From Candidatus Obscuribacterales bacterium (lineage in GTDB: Bacteria; Cyanobacteriota; Vampirovibrionia; Obscuribacterales; Obscuribacteraceae), in contig JAIEOQ010000004.1 in assembly GCA_019750335.1 (NCBI GenBank), positions 310,001 through 374,000 of the forward strand: 64,000 nucleotides of DNA. The letters are read 5' to 3'. A program made the position numbers and the translations under genes. The notes under the pieces were generated by a model that was not told the DNA's origin, did no database searches, and saw nothing but the letters and a program-made list of their open reading frames with translations. This document shows, in pieces, positions 27,774-36,536 of this stretch. Numbering within the stretch: position 1 is the stretch's first letter; every line of letters begins with the position of its first letter.

Positions 27774-29024
27774 CTAGTCTGCTGATGCTCCGTAATGTCT
27801 TCCTGGCATCATTCGGCGTAAATCTACATCGATGGTTTTGTTCAAGCTGTATTGTTTGCGATGCTCTTCATCGGCAAATAACGGGTCGATAACTTTTCGT
27901 CCGGTAAGCTCACCGTAAGCATCGCTTAGTGTCACTTTTTCCATGTGGCTAAGCGGAGTAGTTGGATCCAGCTCTCCTCTTATGTAAATTTCACGTGCTT
28001 GGTCAAAACGTTTGTCCAGGTCCGGAAAATTAGCCCAGGCTCCTAACTCGGCGGCTTGTTCTTTAGTTAGAGCAGGACCTTTGTCATATTGATTGAGCAC
28101 AGAAGCCTGAGCCAATTCTCTTGCCTGATTAAAGCGGCGATCCGGATTCTCGAAAGTCGTCCAAGCTTCTAATTTAGCTATTTCAGCTGGCTGTAAACCT
28201 TTAATCGGATCATCGCCATAAAGCAGATCTCTCTGAGCTAATTTACGCAGTTCGCTTGATCTGTAATCAGGCTCCGGAAATTGAACCCAGGAGCCTAGCT
28301 CAGCTTTCTCTTGTGGGCTTAAAGAGTCTGCATACCCCTCCTGTCTATTTCCTGGCTGAAAATAGGCTTGCAAGGCTTTGTGCATCAATTCACGCGGGCG
28401 GTCAAGCTTCTCTGCCGAATTTGGAAAACTGCGCCAACTCTCTAGCTCTGCGCGTTCTTTTGCGGTCAGGCTGCTCTCATTTAAATATTGCTTTTGACTT
28501 AAATCGCGTAAGTGTGCCATTTGTTTTCCCGAACCAGGAAACTCGTCCACGCTGCGAATAAAAGCCTTTTCTTCGTTTGTAGTTTCTTCACCCAAGAGAT
28601 ATTTATGGGTTAATTCTCGTGCTTTATTTTGGTTCTCGTCCAAGCCAGGAAATTTACGCCAAGCTTTAAGCTCCAGAGTCTCTTCGTCAGAGAGAGCCGG
28701 ATTCTCTAAAATTTCACGACGCACAAGTTGTCTTGGCTGAGCGTGAGGATCTTCGCCTTTGTGATCCAAAGGCGGACCGGGAAACTCAAATAATGCTTTA
28801 GCGTCGGCTTCGCGATAGCGATTATTGTCTGTTTTTATTTGACTAAATTCGCGTGACAGATCAAAGCCTGAGCTGGCGGCTATTTCAATTTGACCAGGTT
28901 GTTCTTTCGATGCATCCGGTTTAGCTAAAAAGACTAAATTTAAGCTGTCTGTTTTGCTCTCTTCATTTGATTCAGCGCGAACGGCATTGTCCGGCTGATT
29001 AATTTGCCTGTCTTCTAAAGTCAT
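27774..29024 (-). CDS. WxxF-NPD repeat protein, paralog 3
   Basis: Units e.g. KLEAWTTFENPDRRFNQARELAQASVLNQYDKGPALTKEQAA. Confidence 0.8.
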   Translation of the reverse strand: MTLEDRQINQPDNAVRAESNEESKTDSLNLVFLAKPDASKEQPGQIEIAASSGFDLSREFSQIKTDNNRYREADAKALFEFPGPPLDHKGEDPHAQPRQLVRREILENPALSDEETLELKAWRKFPGLDENQNKARELTHKYLLGEETTNEEKAFIRSVDEFPGSGKQMAHLRDLSQKQYLNESSLTAKERAELESWRSFPNSAEKLDRPRELMHKALQAYFQPGNRQEGYADSLSPQEKAELGSWVQFPEPDYRSSELRKLAQRDLLYGDDPIKGLQPAEIAKLEAWTTFENPDRRFNQARELAQASVLNQYDKGPALTKEQAAELGAWANFPDLDKRFDQAREIYIRGELDPTTPLSHMEKVTLSDAYGELTGRKVIDPLFADEEHRKQYSLNKTIDVDLRRMMPGRHYGASAD

Positions 29025-29158
29025 TTAGTAAATTCTCGCGGTTAGAACTGTTGCGGTAGTGACAGCTTTAATAAACCCGAGTAATGCGTGATTTCCGTAT
29101 TGCTGAAGCAGAAGGATTCATATAAAATCCATCCAGATTCAGGAGTACGTTTCGGCCC

Positions 29159-30955
29159 ATGAGTGAGCGCGAATCCGAGTTGACTTACACGCGATGTGAT
29201 GAGGATAACTCATTTAATTCATTGAGGCAAGAAGCAGTTGCAGACTGCTTTGGAAATACGCAGAATCGTGTAAAAGAAAATGCGGATACTTACTGTAATC
29301 CGATGAATCTTGATTATGCTTTTGTTCCGAAAAAAGATTATTCGCTAAACAATGCTCATCGCTCTTCAGCTGATCCTTCCTGCCAACTTTTGGACGGCAA
29401 ACTCTATCTTTTCAGCACCAATCAAGAAGGCTATTGGGTCTCGGAAAATATGGGCAAATGGGATTTCATTCCGCATTTGTTCAAATCTAATTTTAACGAG
29501 GATCAAGTATGCGCTCCTGGCGCTTGGGCTGGTAAAAATGGCATGTTTCTACTGCCGAGTTTTACAGATCAAGTCTCAATGCCCCTTTATCAAAGCAAAG
29601 ACCCAAGTACCGGTGTGTGGACTGAAGCTGCTAAAGCTTTTCCTTTGCCGGTGTGGGATCCGTCCCTGTTTGAGGATGAAGACGGTAAAACTTATGTTTA
29701 TTGGGGGTCGAGCAATCTTTATCCGCTTAAAGGGGTAGAGCTTGATCCAGCAAATCAGTTTGCCATTAAAGGACAAATTCAGGAGCTGTTGCGTTTGCAT
29801 ACGCAGATACATGGCTGGGAACGTTTTGGTGACGACAACCAAAACGGCAAGCTTGATCCTTTCATTGAAGGTCCTTGGATGAGTAAATTCAAGGGCAGAT
29901 ATTATTTACAGTATGCTGCCCCCGGTACTGAGTTAAATGTTTACGGTGATGGTGTTTATACAGCGGACAGCCCGCTTGGCCCATTCAAATATCAAGCCCA
30001 TAATCCTTTTTCTTGGAAGCCGACTGGCTTTATTACCGGTGCCGGACATGGCAGTACCTTTGCCGACAAGCATGGCAATCTATGGCATGTGGGTTCTTCG
30101 GTAATCAGTCAAAAAAACACATTTGAACGACGGTTGAGCATGTTTCCGACCTATGTAGATGGTGAAGGCGTGTTGCATACCGACACATCTTTTGGTGATT
30201 ATCCGCATAAACTTGCCGTTGAAAAACGAGAAGAAGATTCAGGCTATACCGGTTGGACTTTGCTTTCTTATAATAAAAAAGCTTGGGCTTCCGAATCCAA
30301 AGAAAACAAAGATACGGCGCATGCTTTTGACGAAAATATCAAAACTTACTGGAGCGCTCCGAACAACAAAGAAGGACAGTTCTTAGCTGTTGATTTAGGC
30401 AAAGATTGTGATGTCCGCGCCATTCAAGTCAATTATGCCGACGACGAAGCCAGGCTTTTCGGTAAACAGCACGGGCTGAGTCATCGCTATCAAATACTGG
30501 AGTCGAAGGACAAAAGTGTTTGGAATCTACTTGTTGATAAAAGCAAGAACGATAAAGAAGTTCCTCACGATTATATTGAGCTTGTCGAGCCTGTTTCTAC
30601 CCGTTATCTTAAACTTGTCAATTTGGAGATGCCGACGGGCAATTTTGCCATCGGTGATTTGCGCGTTTTCGGACAAGCACCAGGACCAGTGCCTGAGGCT
30701 GTTTCTGATTTTAAGGTGGAGCGTAATGCGGCTGATCGTCGAGATGCTGTCCTTAATTGGCAGGCTGTAGATGGTGCCTATGCCTATGAAATTGCTTTTG
30801 GTGTTGAGCCGGAAAAGTTATACAGTTCGCTTTTGGTTCATGACACTAAATATAATCTGCATTCTTTGAATGTTGATTCGTCATATTATTTCCGGATAAA
30901 AGCTGTCAGCGAAACAGGCATTTCAAAGCCAAGTACTGTCATTTCTATCCGTTAA
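29159..30955 (+). CDS. GH43-like beta-propeller + F5/8 type C (discoidin) + fibronectin III domain protein
   Basis: GH43-like YCNPMNLDY...DPSCQLLDGKLYLFST...VWDPSLFEDEDGKTYVYWGS...IEGPWMSKFKGRYYLQYAAPGTE; discoidin KENKDTAHAFDENIKTYWSAPNNKEGQFLAVDLGKDCDVRAIQV; FN3 PGPVPEAVSDFKVERNAADRRDAVLNWQAVDGAYAYEI. Confidence 0.85.
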   Translation: MSERESELTYTRCDEDNSFNSLRQEAVADCFGNTQNRVKENADTYCNPMNLDYAFVPKKDYSLNNAHRSSADPSCQLLDGKLYLFSTNQEGYWVSENMGKWDFIPHLFKSNFNEDQVCAPGAWAGKNGMFLLPSFTDQVSMPLYQSKDPSTGVWTEAAKAFPLPVWDPSLFEDEDGKTYVYWGSSNLYPLKGVELDPANQFAIKGQIQELLRLHTQIHGWERFGDDNQNGKLDPFIEGPWMSKFKGRYYLQYAAPGTELNVYGDGVYTADSPLGPFKYQAHNPFSWKPTGFITGAGHGSTFADKHGNLWHVGSSVISQKNTFERRLSMFPTYVDGEGVLHTDTSFGDYPHKLAVEKREEDSGYTGWTLLSYNKKAWASESKENKDTAHAFDENIKTYWSAPNNKEGQFLAVDLGKDCDVRAIQVNYADDEARLFGKQHGLSHRYQILESKDKSVWNLLVDKSKNDKEVPHDYIELVEPVSTRYLKLVNLEMPTGNFAIGDLRVFGQAPGPVPEAVSDFKVERNAADRRDAVLNWQAVDGAYAYEIAFGVEPEKLYSSLLVHDTKYNLHSLNVDSSYYFRIKAVSETGISKPSTVISIR

Positions 30956-32187
30956 GACGGTGACCTTCCGGGGAGCAGTTTACGCTCGTCGAAGTGCTTA
31001 TCTGGGCTAGCGGGAGAATGGTAGGAGCGGGCGTAGTTTTTATTCGGCTCGTCGGTATCCGGTGTTGTCGCTTCAGCATAAGCTTGATCCAGCATTTCTT
31101 CTTCCGCAATAGTCAAAGATTGCATTCCTTCAAGCTCGCTTTTAGCATAAAGTTTTCGTGCTTGGTCGAACTTGCTGTCCGGATCGCTGAATTTCATCCA
31201 AGCGGTTAGCTCGGCTAATTCAGCCTGAGACAGGGGCGGACCGTCTTTATAGTTCGCTCTTATGTGAGCTTCAGCTAAAATACGCGCCGGTTCTTGTTTT
31301 GCCCCGGAAACATTGAAAATGCGTTGCGCTTCAAGCTTAGCGATATCAGCTGGTGTCAATCCGGCTTTTGCATCGCTTTCGTTTAAAAACTCCTTTTGCG
31401 CGAGAATGCGTAATTCTGCCGAATGTTTATTTAAGCCGGGGAAATCAATCCAGCTAGCCAGCTCCGCTTTCTCTAATTCTGTCAATGAAGATTCATTTTC
31501 AATAAGCTGGCGAGGACGATCGTATCTGGAATCAGGATTATTGAAACTGCGCCAAGCTTCAAGTTTAGCTTGTTCTTCCGGGTTTAATTGCCGACCGTTT
31601 TCACCATTGTCCGGTGATTGGGCAAGCCAGCGGTCCATATAAGCTAAATTGCGGGCCTCACTTAAACGTTTATCCGGATTGGGAAATTCTTGCCAACTTG
31701 AAAGAAAAGCTGTGTCTTCACGTGTCATAGAGTCCCGAGCAATCAGATTCTTAAACATCAAGTTACGAGCGGCGGTGCTGTCGTCATCCAATCCGGGAAA
31801 ACGTTTCCACGCTCTCAGTTTGTCATACTCCTCTTCGGATAAAGTGCCTAAAATGTCGCGACGAGCTAAATCGCGGGGCTCGTAAAGCGGATCTTCTTTC
31901 CCTGGCTCAATTTTATCTTTTGGAAAAAGGGTTTTTGCTTTTCGATCGGCGCTTTGTTCAGCGGTTTCTTTTGTTTCATGTTCACCGGACTCTGTTGAAA
32001 TCAACTCTCCGGCAAAAGCTAACTGCTGCGGTTCGGATTGAGAAGTACTTTTAGTATCTGCTGAAACCTTCTTGTCTTGAAAATATAGCGAAACTAAATT
32101 TAGTTCTGAAGATTGAGATTGGCTATTTTGCGTTTGTGCCAAATCAAGAATATCTGGGTGGCTTTTGCCCCCATTGCTAAGTGTCAT
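30952..32187 (-). CDS. WxxF-NPD repeat protein, paralog 4
   Basis: Units e.g. KLEAWRSFNNPDSRYDRPRQLIENESSLTELEKA; overlaps the 3' end of the GH43-like gene by 4 nt. Confidence 0.8.
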   Translation of the reverse strand: MTLSNGGKSHPDILDLAQTQNSQSQSSELNLVSLYFQDKKVSADTKSTSQSEPQQLAFAGELISTESGEHETKETAEQSADRKAKTLFPKDKIEPGKEDPLYEPRDLARRDILGTLSEEEYDKLRAWKRFPGLDDDSTAARNLMFKNLIARDSMTREDTAFLSSWQEFPNPDKRLSEARNLAYMDRWLAQSPDNGENGRQLNPEEQAKLEAWRSFNNPDSRYDRPRQLIENESSLTELEKAELASWIDFPGLNKHSAELRILAQKEFLNESDAKAGLTPADIAKLEAQRIFNVSGAKQEPARILAEAHIRANYKDGPPLSQAELAELTAWMKFSDPDSKFDQARKLYAKSELEGMQSLTIAEEEMLDQAYAEATTPDTDEPNKNYARSYHSPASPDKHFDERKLLPGRSPS

Positions 32188-32323
32188 TCAATTCTTCCTC
32201 ACTGCGGTTCCGGGAGTATAGGTGAAGATTAGAAAGTTGTAAAGAGGACAGCGATCTTGTTTGTCTAAGCTGAACCTGCTACAACATGCTGTAGCTGTCG
32301 GTTACATACAAGAGGTGCTGTTC

Positions 32324-33346
32324 ATGCGTAAGCATTTTATGGTTGCTGTTTTTGCTTTGACTCTTTCATTAACCAGTGAAAGTTTGCTGCCGATGGCAAC
32401 TTATGCGCAACAAGGTATGGCTGCACCTAATGTTTCAGTAGTTACTTTGCAAACATATCCCGGACAAAACGGACAACAAATGGTCGTCACGCCAAGAGGC
32501 ATGGCCGTCCCCTTGCCAGGTCCCGGTGTGAATGGTGGCACTGTGCAGATTTATATGGGAGCCCAAGGCGGATATTGGTACGTTGACAGAAACAATCAAA
32601 ATGTTGATTTGACAGCTGACGTGCAAAGATTGCAAGCAAGAATTTCGCAAAACTCTTATCAGCAAGTGCCACAAGTACCTCAATATGCGCCTCAACCGGT
32701 TACAGTCAATAATTACGAAAATAATTCCACTAGCGAATCATCGGGTAGCGGTGCCGGAACCGCTGCTATGGCTGGCCTTGGTGCAATGGCTGGTGCGGCT
32801 ATGGGTTCGGCAATGTGGGGTAGCAGTGCGCCTTACGGCACGCCATATTATTACGGTGCCGGTGGGCATCCTTATTATTATGGTGCTAATAACAAACCGG
32901 TTTATGTGAATAACAGTCGAAATGTCAGTGGTAATACAGTGAACCGCACTGTTGATCCTACCGTTAATACAGCTAACGTTAATCGTGCCAATGTAAACAC
33001 TGGTAATGTCAATAATGCTCATTTCAACCAGATGCAAGATCAGCAAAGATGGTATGAAAATCAACGCACACAAAATCCAGCTCAATTTCAGCAATGGCAA
33101 AATCAGCGTAGTACCGGTAGTAACCCGTTTGTGCATCAACAAGCTAATTTTGGTAACGGTAATTTCAACAATACTGCAGCCGCTCAACAGCGTAACGGCA
33201 ACTTCAACAATGGTGCGGCAGCTCAGCAACGCAGTGGCAACTTCGCCCAAAGCAGCGGGCGTAATTTTAGTGGTGCGCAACAACAAAGACAGTCGTTTAG
33301 CGGTGCTAATGGCGGCGGTCGTTTTGGTGGCGGACGCCGTCGTTAA
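32324..33346 (+). CDS. Secreted Asn/Gln/Gly-rich low-complexity protein
   Basis: ATG at 32324, signal peptide MRKHFMVAVFALTLSLTSESLLPMATYAQ; NVNRANVNTGNVNNAHFNQ; C-terminus GGGRFGGGRRR. Confidence 0.7.
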   Translation: MRKHFMVAVFALTLSLTSESLLPMATYAQQGMAAPNVSVVTLQTYPGQNGQQMVVTPRGMAVPLPGPGVNGGTVQIYMGAQGGYWYVDRNNQNVDLTADVQRLQARISQNSYQQVPQVPQYAPQPVTVNNYENNSTSESSGSGAGTAAMAGLGAMAGAAMGSAMWGSSAPYGTPYYYGAGGHPYYYGANNKPVYVNNSRNVSGNTVNRTVDPTVNTANVNRANVNTGNVNNAHFNQMQDQQRWYENQRTQNPAQFQQWQNQRSTGSNPFVHQQANFGNGNFNNTAAAQQRNGNFNNGAAAQQRSGNFAQSSGRNFSGAQQQRQSFSGANGGGRFGGGRRR

Positions 33347-34590
33347 GACTCCGGCTCTTTGTACAAACTTTGCATATTCAAGTCGCGTAATTTCGGGGCT
33401 TTGAATGTTGTTACCAATACGACTAGCAAAGTCATGCAACCGCCGAATACAACCGAAGGAACAACTCCAAGAAGTTTGGCTGCCACGCCTGATTCGAAGG
33501 CGCCAATCTCGTTGGATGAGTTAATGAACATGCTGTTTACTGCAGCAACTCTGCCTTTCATATCGTCCGGTGTGGAGAGTTGATAGATTGTATTGCGCAA
33601 ATAAACGTTGATGCCATCGAAAGCACCGCTTAGAGCTAAAAGAAAAAGTGAGAGATAAAAGTTAGTCGATAAACCGAAAGCAATCATACAAAGACCGAAG
33701 GCAGCAACAGCAACAAGAAAAATGCGACCGGCACCGGTTGAAATCGGTCGGTGAGTGAGTATGGTTGCTGCAAGTAGCGCGCCGGCCGATGGTGCGGCTC
33801 TCATTATTCCTAGAGCTTGAGGTCCCATCTGAAAAACTTGATCGGCAAAAATTGGTAAAAGTGCAACGGCACCGCCGAAAAGTACAGCGAAAAGATCAAG
33901 AGCCATAGCGCCAAGTATTATTTGATTGGCAAAAACAAAACGTAAGCCTTCGTTTATATTTTCTAGAATACCGGCACTGTTTTCGGTGCGTAATGAACTT
34001 CTTGCCTTGATCAGAAAAAAGCAAATAAGTGAGCCGATCAGTAACAAAGCTGAGAATAAATAAGTTGCTTGTGCCTCGAAACATACATATAAGAAACCGC
34101 CGATGATCGGACCAGCCATGGCTGAGCCTTGCCAGGTTGCGCTATTCCAGGCGGCCGCATTGCCGTAAAGTTCTCGCGGGACGATGTCGGAAAGTAAGCC
34201 GAAAGCGGCTGGTGCATAAAATCCACGCGCAAATCCGGTTAGAGCAATGATTGCAAATATAGACGGAATTAGTAGTGCAATGCTCAAATTTTTTGCTGAC
34301 AATAAAGAGAGTGTGCCGATGGCTAAGCCTAACGCAACGGTAGCGTAAATAAGAATGCTGCGGCGGTCAATGCGATCGGCGATATGTCCGGCATAAAGAG
34401 CGATAGTAATGGCTGGCAGCGCTTCAGCTAATCCGATTAAGCCTAAGGATAAAGCATTTTTTGTTAAAGCATAAATTTGCCAACCAACGGCGATGCTTTG
34501 AATTTGTACGGCGATAGTAACCATTAAGCGTCCGGCCAGAAGTAAGCGAAAGTCCGGAATGCGTATGGCGGCGTAAGGATTTTCGTTCAT
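33343..34590 (-). CDS. MFS transporter (EntS-like)
   Basis: Multiple TMs; PYAAIRIPDFRLLLAGRLMVTIAVQIQSIAVGWQIYALTKNALSLGLIGLAEALP; GHIADRIDRRSIL. Confidence 0.92.
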   Translation of the reverse strand: MNENPYAAIRIPDFRLLLAGRLMVTIAVQIQSIAVGWQIYALTKNALSLGLIGLAEALPAITIALYAGHIADRIDRRSILIYATVALGLAIGTLSLLSAKNLSIALLIPSIFAIIALTGFARGFYAPAAFGLLSDIVPRELYGNAAAWNSATWQGSAMAGPIIGGFLYVCFEAQATYLFSALLLIGSLICFFLIKARSSLRTENSAGILENINEGLRFVFANQIILGAMALDLFAVLFGGAVALLPIFADQVFQMGPQALGIMRAAPSAGALLAATILTHRPISTGAGRIFLVAVAAFGLCMIAFGLSTNFYLSLFLLALSGAFDGINVYLRNTIYQLSTPDDMKGRVAAVNSMFINSSNEIGAFESGVAAKLLGVVPSVVFGGCMTLLVVLVTTFKAPKLRDLNMQSLYKEPES

Positions 34591-34593
34591 TGA

Positions 34594-35211
34594 TTATTTA
34601 CCGAATTTCTGGCGGCAGCGAATCAGCTCGGCAAGAGTGGCCGCTACGTCATCCAGATCCATAGGCATAATCTCTTTGCCGTAAAGGAGCTCTTGTTGAA
34701 TTACATAGGACATCATTGAGCCACCAATGACGGTGGCAAGCGAAAGCGGGCTTTTAACCGGAAGTTTAGGGTGTTTGCTGAAAAAAGTTTCGGCAATAAC
34801 AATAACTCTGGAAAAAACGGTTTTTGCGTAAAGACGCGCTAAATCCGGAAAACGTTCTGATTCGCCTATTACTGTTCGTAAAAGGGCGAGATATTCTTTG
34901 TCAGCTCGTCGTGATTTGATGATATCGCGCAGCATATAAACAAACTCTTCCGGAGTGGCGCTCATCATTTTTTGTTCGAAGTTCGGCGTGAAACGATTGA
35001 TCGTTAACTCTTCGATGATTGCCGTGAATAACTCTTCTTTGTTTTTAAAGTGGCTGTAAATAGTCGCGCGAATGACACCGGCTTTAGCGGCGACGCTAGC
35101 CAGGGTGGTGGCGGCATAGCCATGCTCGAGAAAAACTTTGATTGCTGCTTCGACAATCTGTTTTTTCTTGTTGCGTGGGTGGGCTTGCGGCTTTTCAGTG
35201 ATTTTTGGCAT
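34594..35211 (-). CDS. TetR/AcrR-family transcriptional regulator
   Basis: IVEAAIKVFLEHGYAATTLASVAAKAGVIRATIYSHFKNKEELFTAI. Confidence 0.95.
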   Translation of the reverse strand: MPKITEKPQAHPRNKKKQIVEAAIKVFLEHGYAATTLASVAAKAGVIRATIYSHFKNKEELFTAIIEELTINRFTPNFEQKMMSATPEEFVYMLRDIIKSRRADKEYLALLRTVIGESERFPDLARLYAKTVFSRVIVIAETFFSKHPKLPVKSPLSLATVIGGSMMSYVIQQELLYGKEIMPMDLDDVAATLAELIRCRQKFGK

Positions 35212-35228
35212 TAGTTGTTAACGGATTA

Positions 35229-35252
35229 ATCATACATACGTGTATGTATGAT
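35229..35252. promoter_or_regulatory. Palindromic operator, probable TetR-family binding site
   Basis: ATCATACATAC-GT-GTATGTATGAT: perfect 11-bp arms, 2-bp centre, between divergent tetR and HlyD genes. Confidence 0.85.
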
Positions 35253-35282
35253 AGCATAGAGGCTCACGACCGGGGACAAAAA

Positions 35283-36527
35283 ATGACTAGCATCCAAAAT
35301 AAAGAACCGGCGGCTCTTTCGCCGCAAGCGCCTCATGGAAACCGCCGAAAAAAGCTGATTCTATTTATAGTGATTTTGCTCCTTGCCGGGGCGGCGGCTT
35401 ATTTTTTGATGCGTGGCGGACAAAATGACAGCAGTAAGCTTATGGTTAGTGGACGCATCGAAGGTTATGAAACGAATGTCGGCGCTAAGATCGGTGGGCG
35501 CGTCGATCTTATATCTGTTCGTGAAGGCGAGCTTGTTAGCAAAGGCAAGCTTCTTGTTCAAATAAGTGATGATAATGTTCAAGCTGAATTGCGCGGCAAA
35601 AATGCGGCGATTGAAAAAGCTAAAGAACAAGTCGAAGAAGCTCGTTATCAGCTGGAAGTAATTAAAAGTCAAATTACTGAAGGCGGGTTGAAAGTGGATC
35701 AATCTCAAGAAGAATCACAAGGGCGCATCAGCGAGGCTGAATCTAATGTCGCTAAATTTCAAGCTCAGTTTAGCGAGGCGGAAGCTTCTCTTGCCCAAGC
35801 CAAAGCTGATTTGCAGCTGGCACAAATCAGAAAAGAACGCTATGACTTTTTAGTGTCTAAAATGGCTGTAACTAAGGATGAACGCGATCAAATTGCTACT
35901 TCTTATGAGAGCAATTTAGCTCTTGTTAGTGCGCGTCAGGCTGGCGTTCTTTCGGCGCAAAAACAATTGAAAGCTGCTCGCGGACAATTGGATCAAGCTC
36001 GTTCCAGTCGTTTGAGCCCGGGTATTCAAAGCGCTCAACTGCTTGCTTCGCGCAAACAGCTTTTGCAAGCTGAGCATCAGTTGAAACGAGCTGAGCATGA
36101 GGTAGTTAATGCCGAGGCTTCTCGTGATGAGACTTTAGCAAATATCGCTTATTTGAAAATCCTCAGTCCGATTGACGGAGTGGTAACGGCTCGTGCTGTT
36201 GAGCCGGGAGCGGTTGTCGTGCCTGGTCAAACACTTTTATCTTTGATCAATCTGGATACGGTTTATTTGCGTGCTTATATTCCGGAAGGACAGATTGGCA
36301 AGATACGTATCGGGCAAAAATCGCTTGTTTATTTAGATGCCAAACCAAATGAGCCTTTTGATGGCGAAATTATTCAAGTTGATCCCGAAGGATCTTTTAC
36401 GCCGGAGAATATTTATTTCAAAGACGATCGTGTACGCCAGGTTTTTGGGATCAAAATTGCTATTCGTCAACCGGGTAAATTTGCTAAACCCGGTATGCCG
36501 GCCGATGCGCAGATCCTTTTGCAATAA
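35283..36527 (+). CDS. HlyD-family membrane fusion protein (YbhG/EmrA-like)
   Basis: Single N-terminal TM, SGRIEGYETNVGAKIGGRVDLISVREGELVSKGKLL, coiled-coil, YLKILSPIDGVVTARAVEPGAVVVPGQTL. Start at internal ATG 35283. Confidence 0.93.
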   Translation: MTSIQNKEPAALSPQAPHGNRRKKLILFIVILLLAGAAAYFLMRGGQNDSSKLMVSGRIEGYETNVGAKIGGRVDLISVREGELVSKGKLLVQISDDNVQAELRGKNAAIEKAKEQVEEARYQLEVIKSQITEGGLKVDQSQEESQGRISEAESNVAKFQAQFSEAEASLAQAKADLQLAQIRKERYDFLVSKMAVTKDERDQIATSYESNLALVSARQAGVLSAQKQLKAARGQLDQARSSRLSPGIQSAQLLASRKQLLQAEHQLKRAEHEVVNAEASRDETLANIAYLKILSPIDGVVTARAVEPGAVVVPGQTLLSLINLDTVYLRAYIPEGQIGKIRIGQKSLVYLDAKPNEPFDGEIIQVDPEGSFTPENIYFKDDRVRQVFGIKIAIRQPGKFAKPGMPADAQILLQ

Positions 36528-36536
36528 GGTGCGGTT

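Noticed and set aside
29025-29158. Short hairpin GGATTcatataAAATCC upstream of the GH43-like gene
   Set aside because: Only 5-bp arms; expected by chance.
25224-32187. Possible TALE-like DNA-binding repeat array
   Set aside because: Unit length (37-45 aa, variable) and W/F/NPD core do not match the 33-35-aa TALE unit or its variable di-residue layout; no evidence for a nucleotide code.
25224-32187. Possible CRISPR or DNA-level direct repeat array
   Set aside because: Repetition is at protein level with divergent nucleotide sequence and variable unit length; no exact repeat-spacer pattern.
32738-33439. 233-aa minus-strand ORF
   Set aside because: Antisense of the Asn/Gln-rich secreted protein; composition (TTTAAISTA, repetitive I/T/S) reflects low-complexity codons, no domain.
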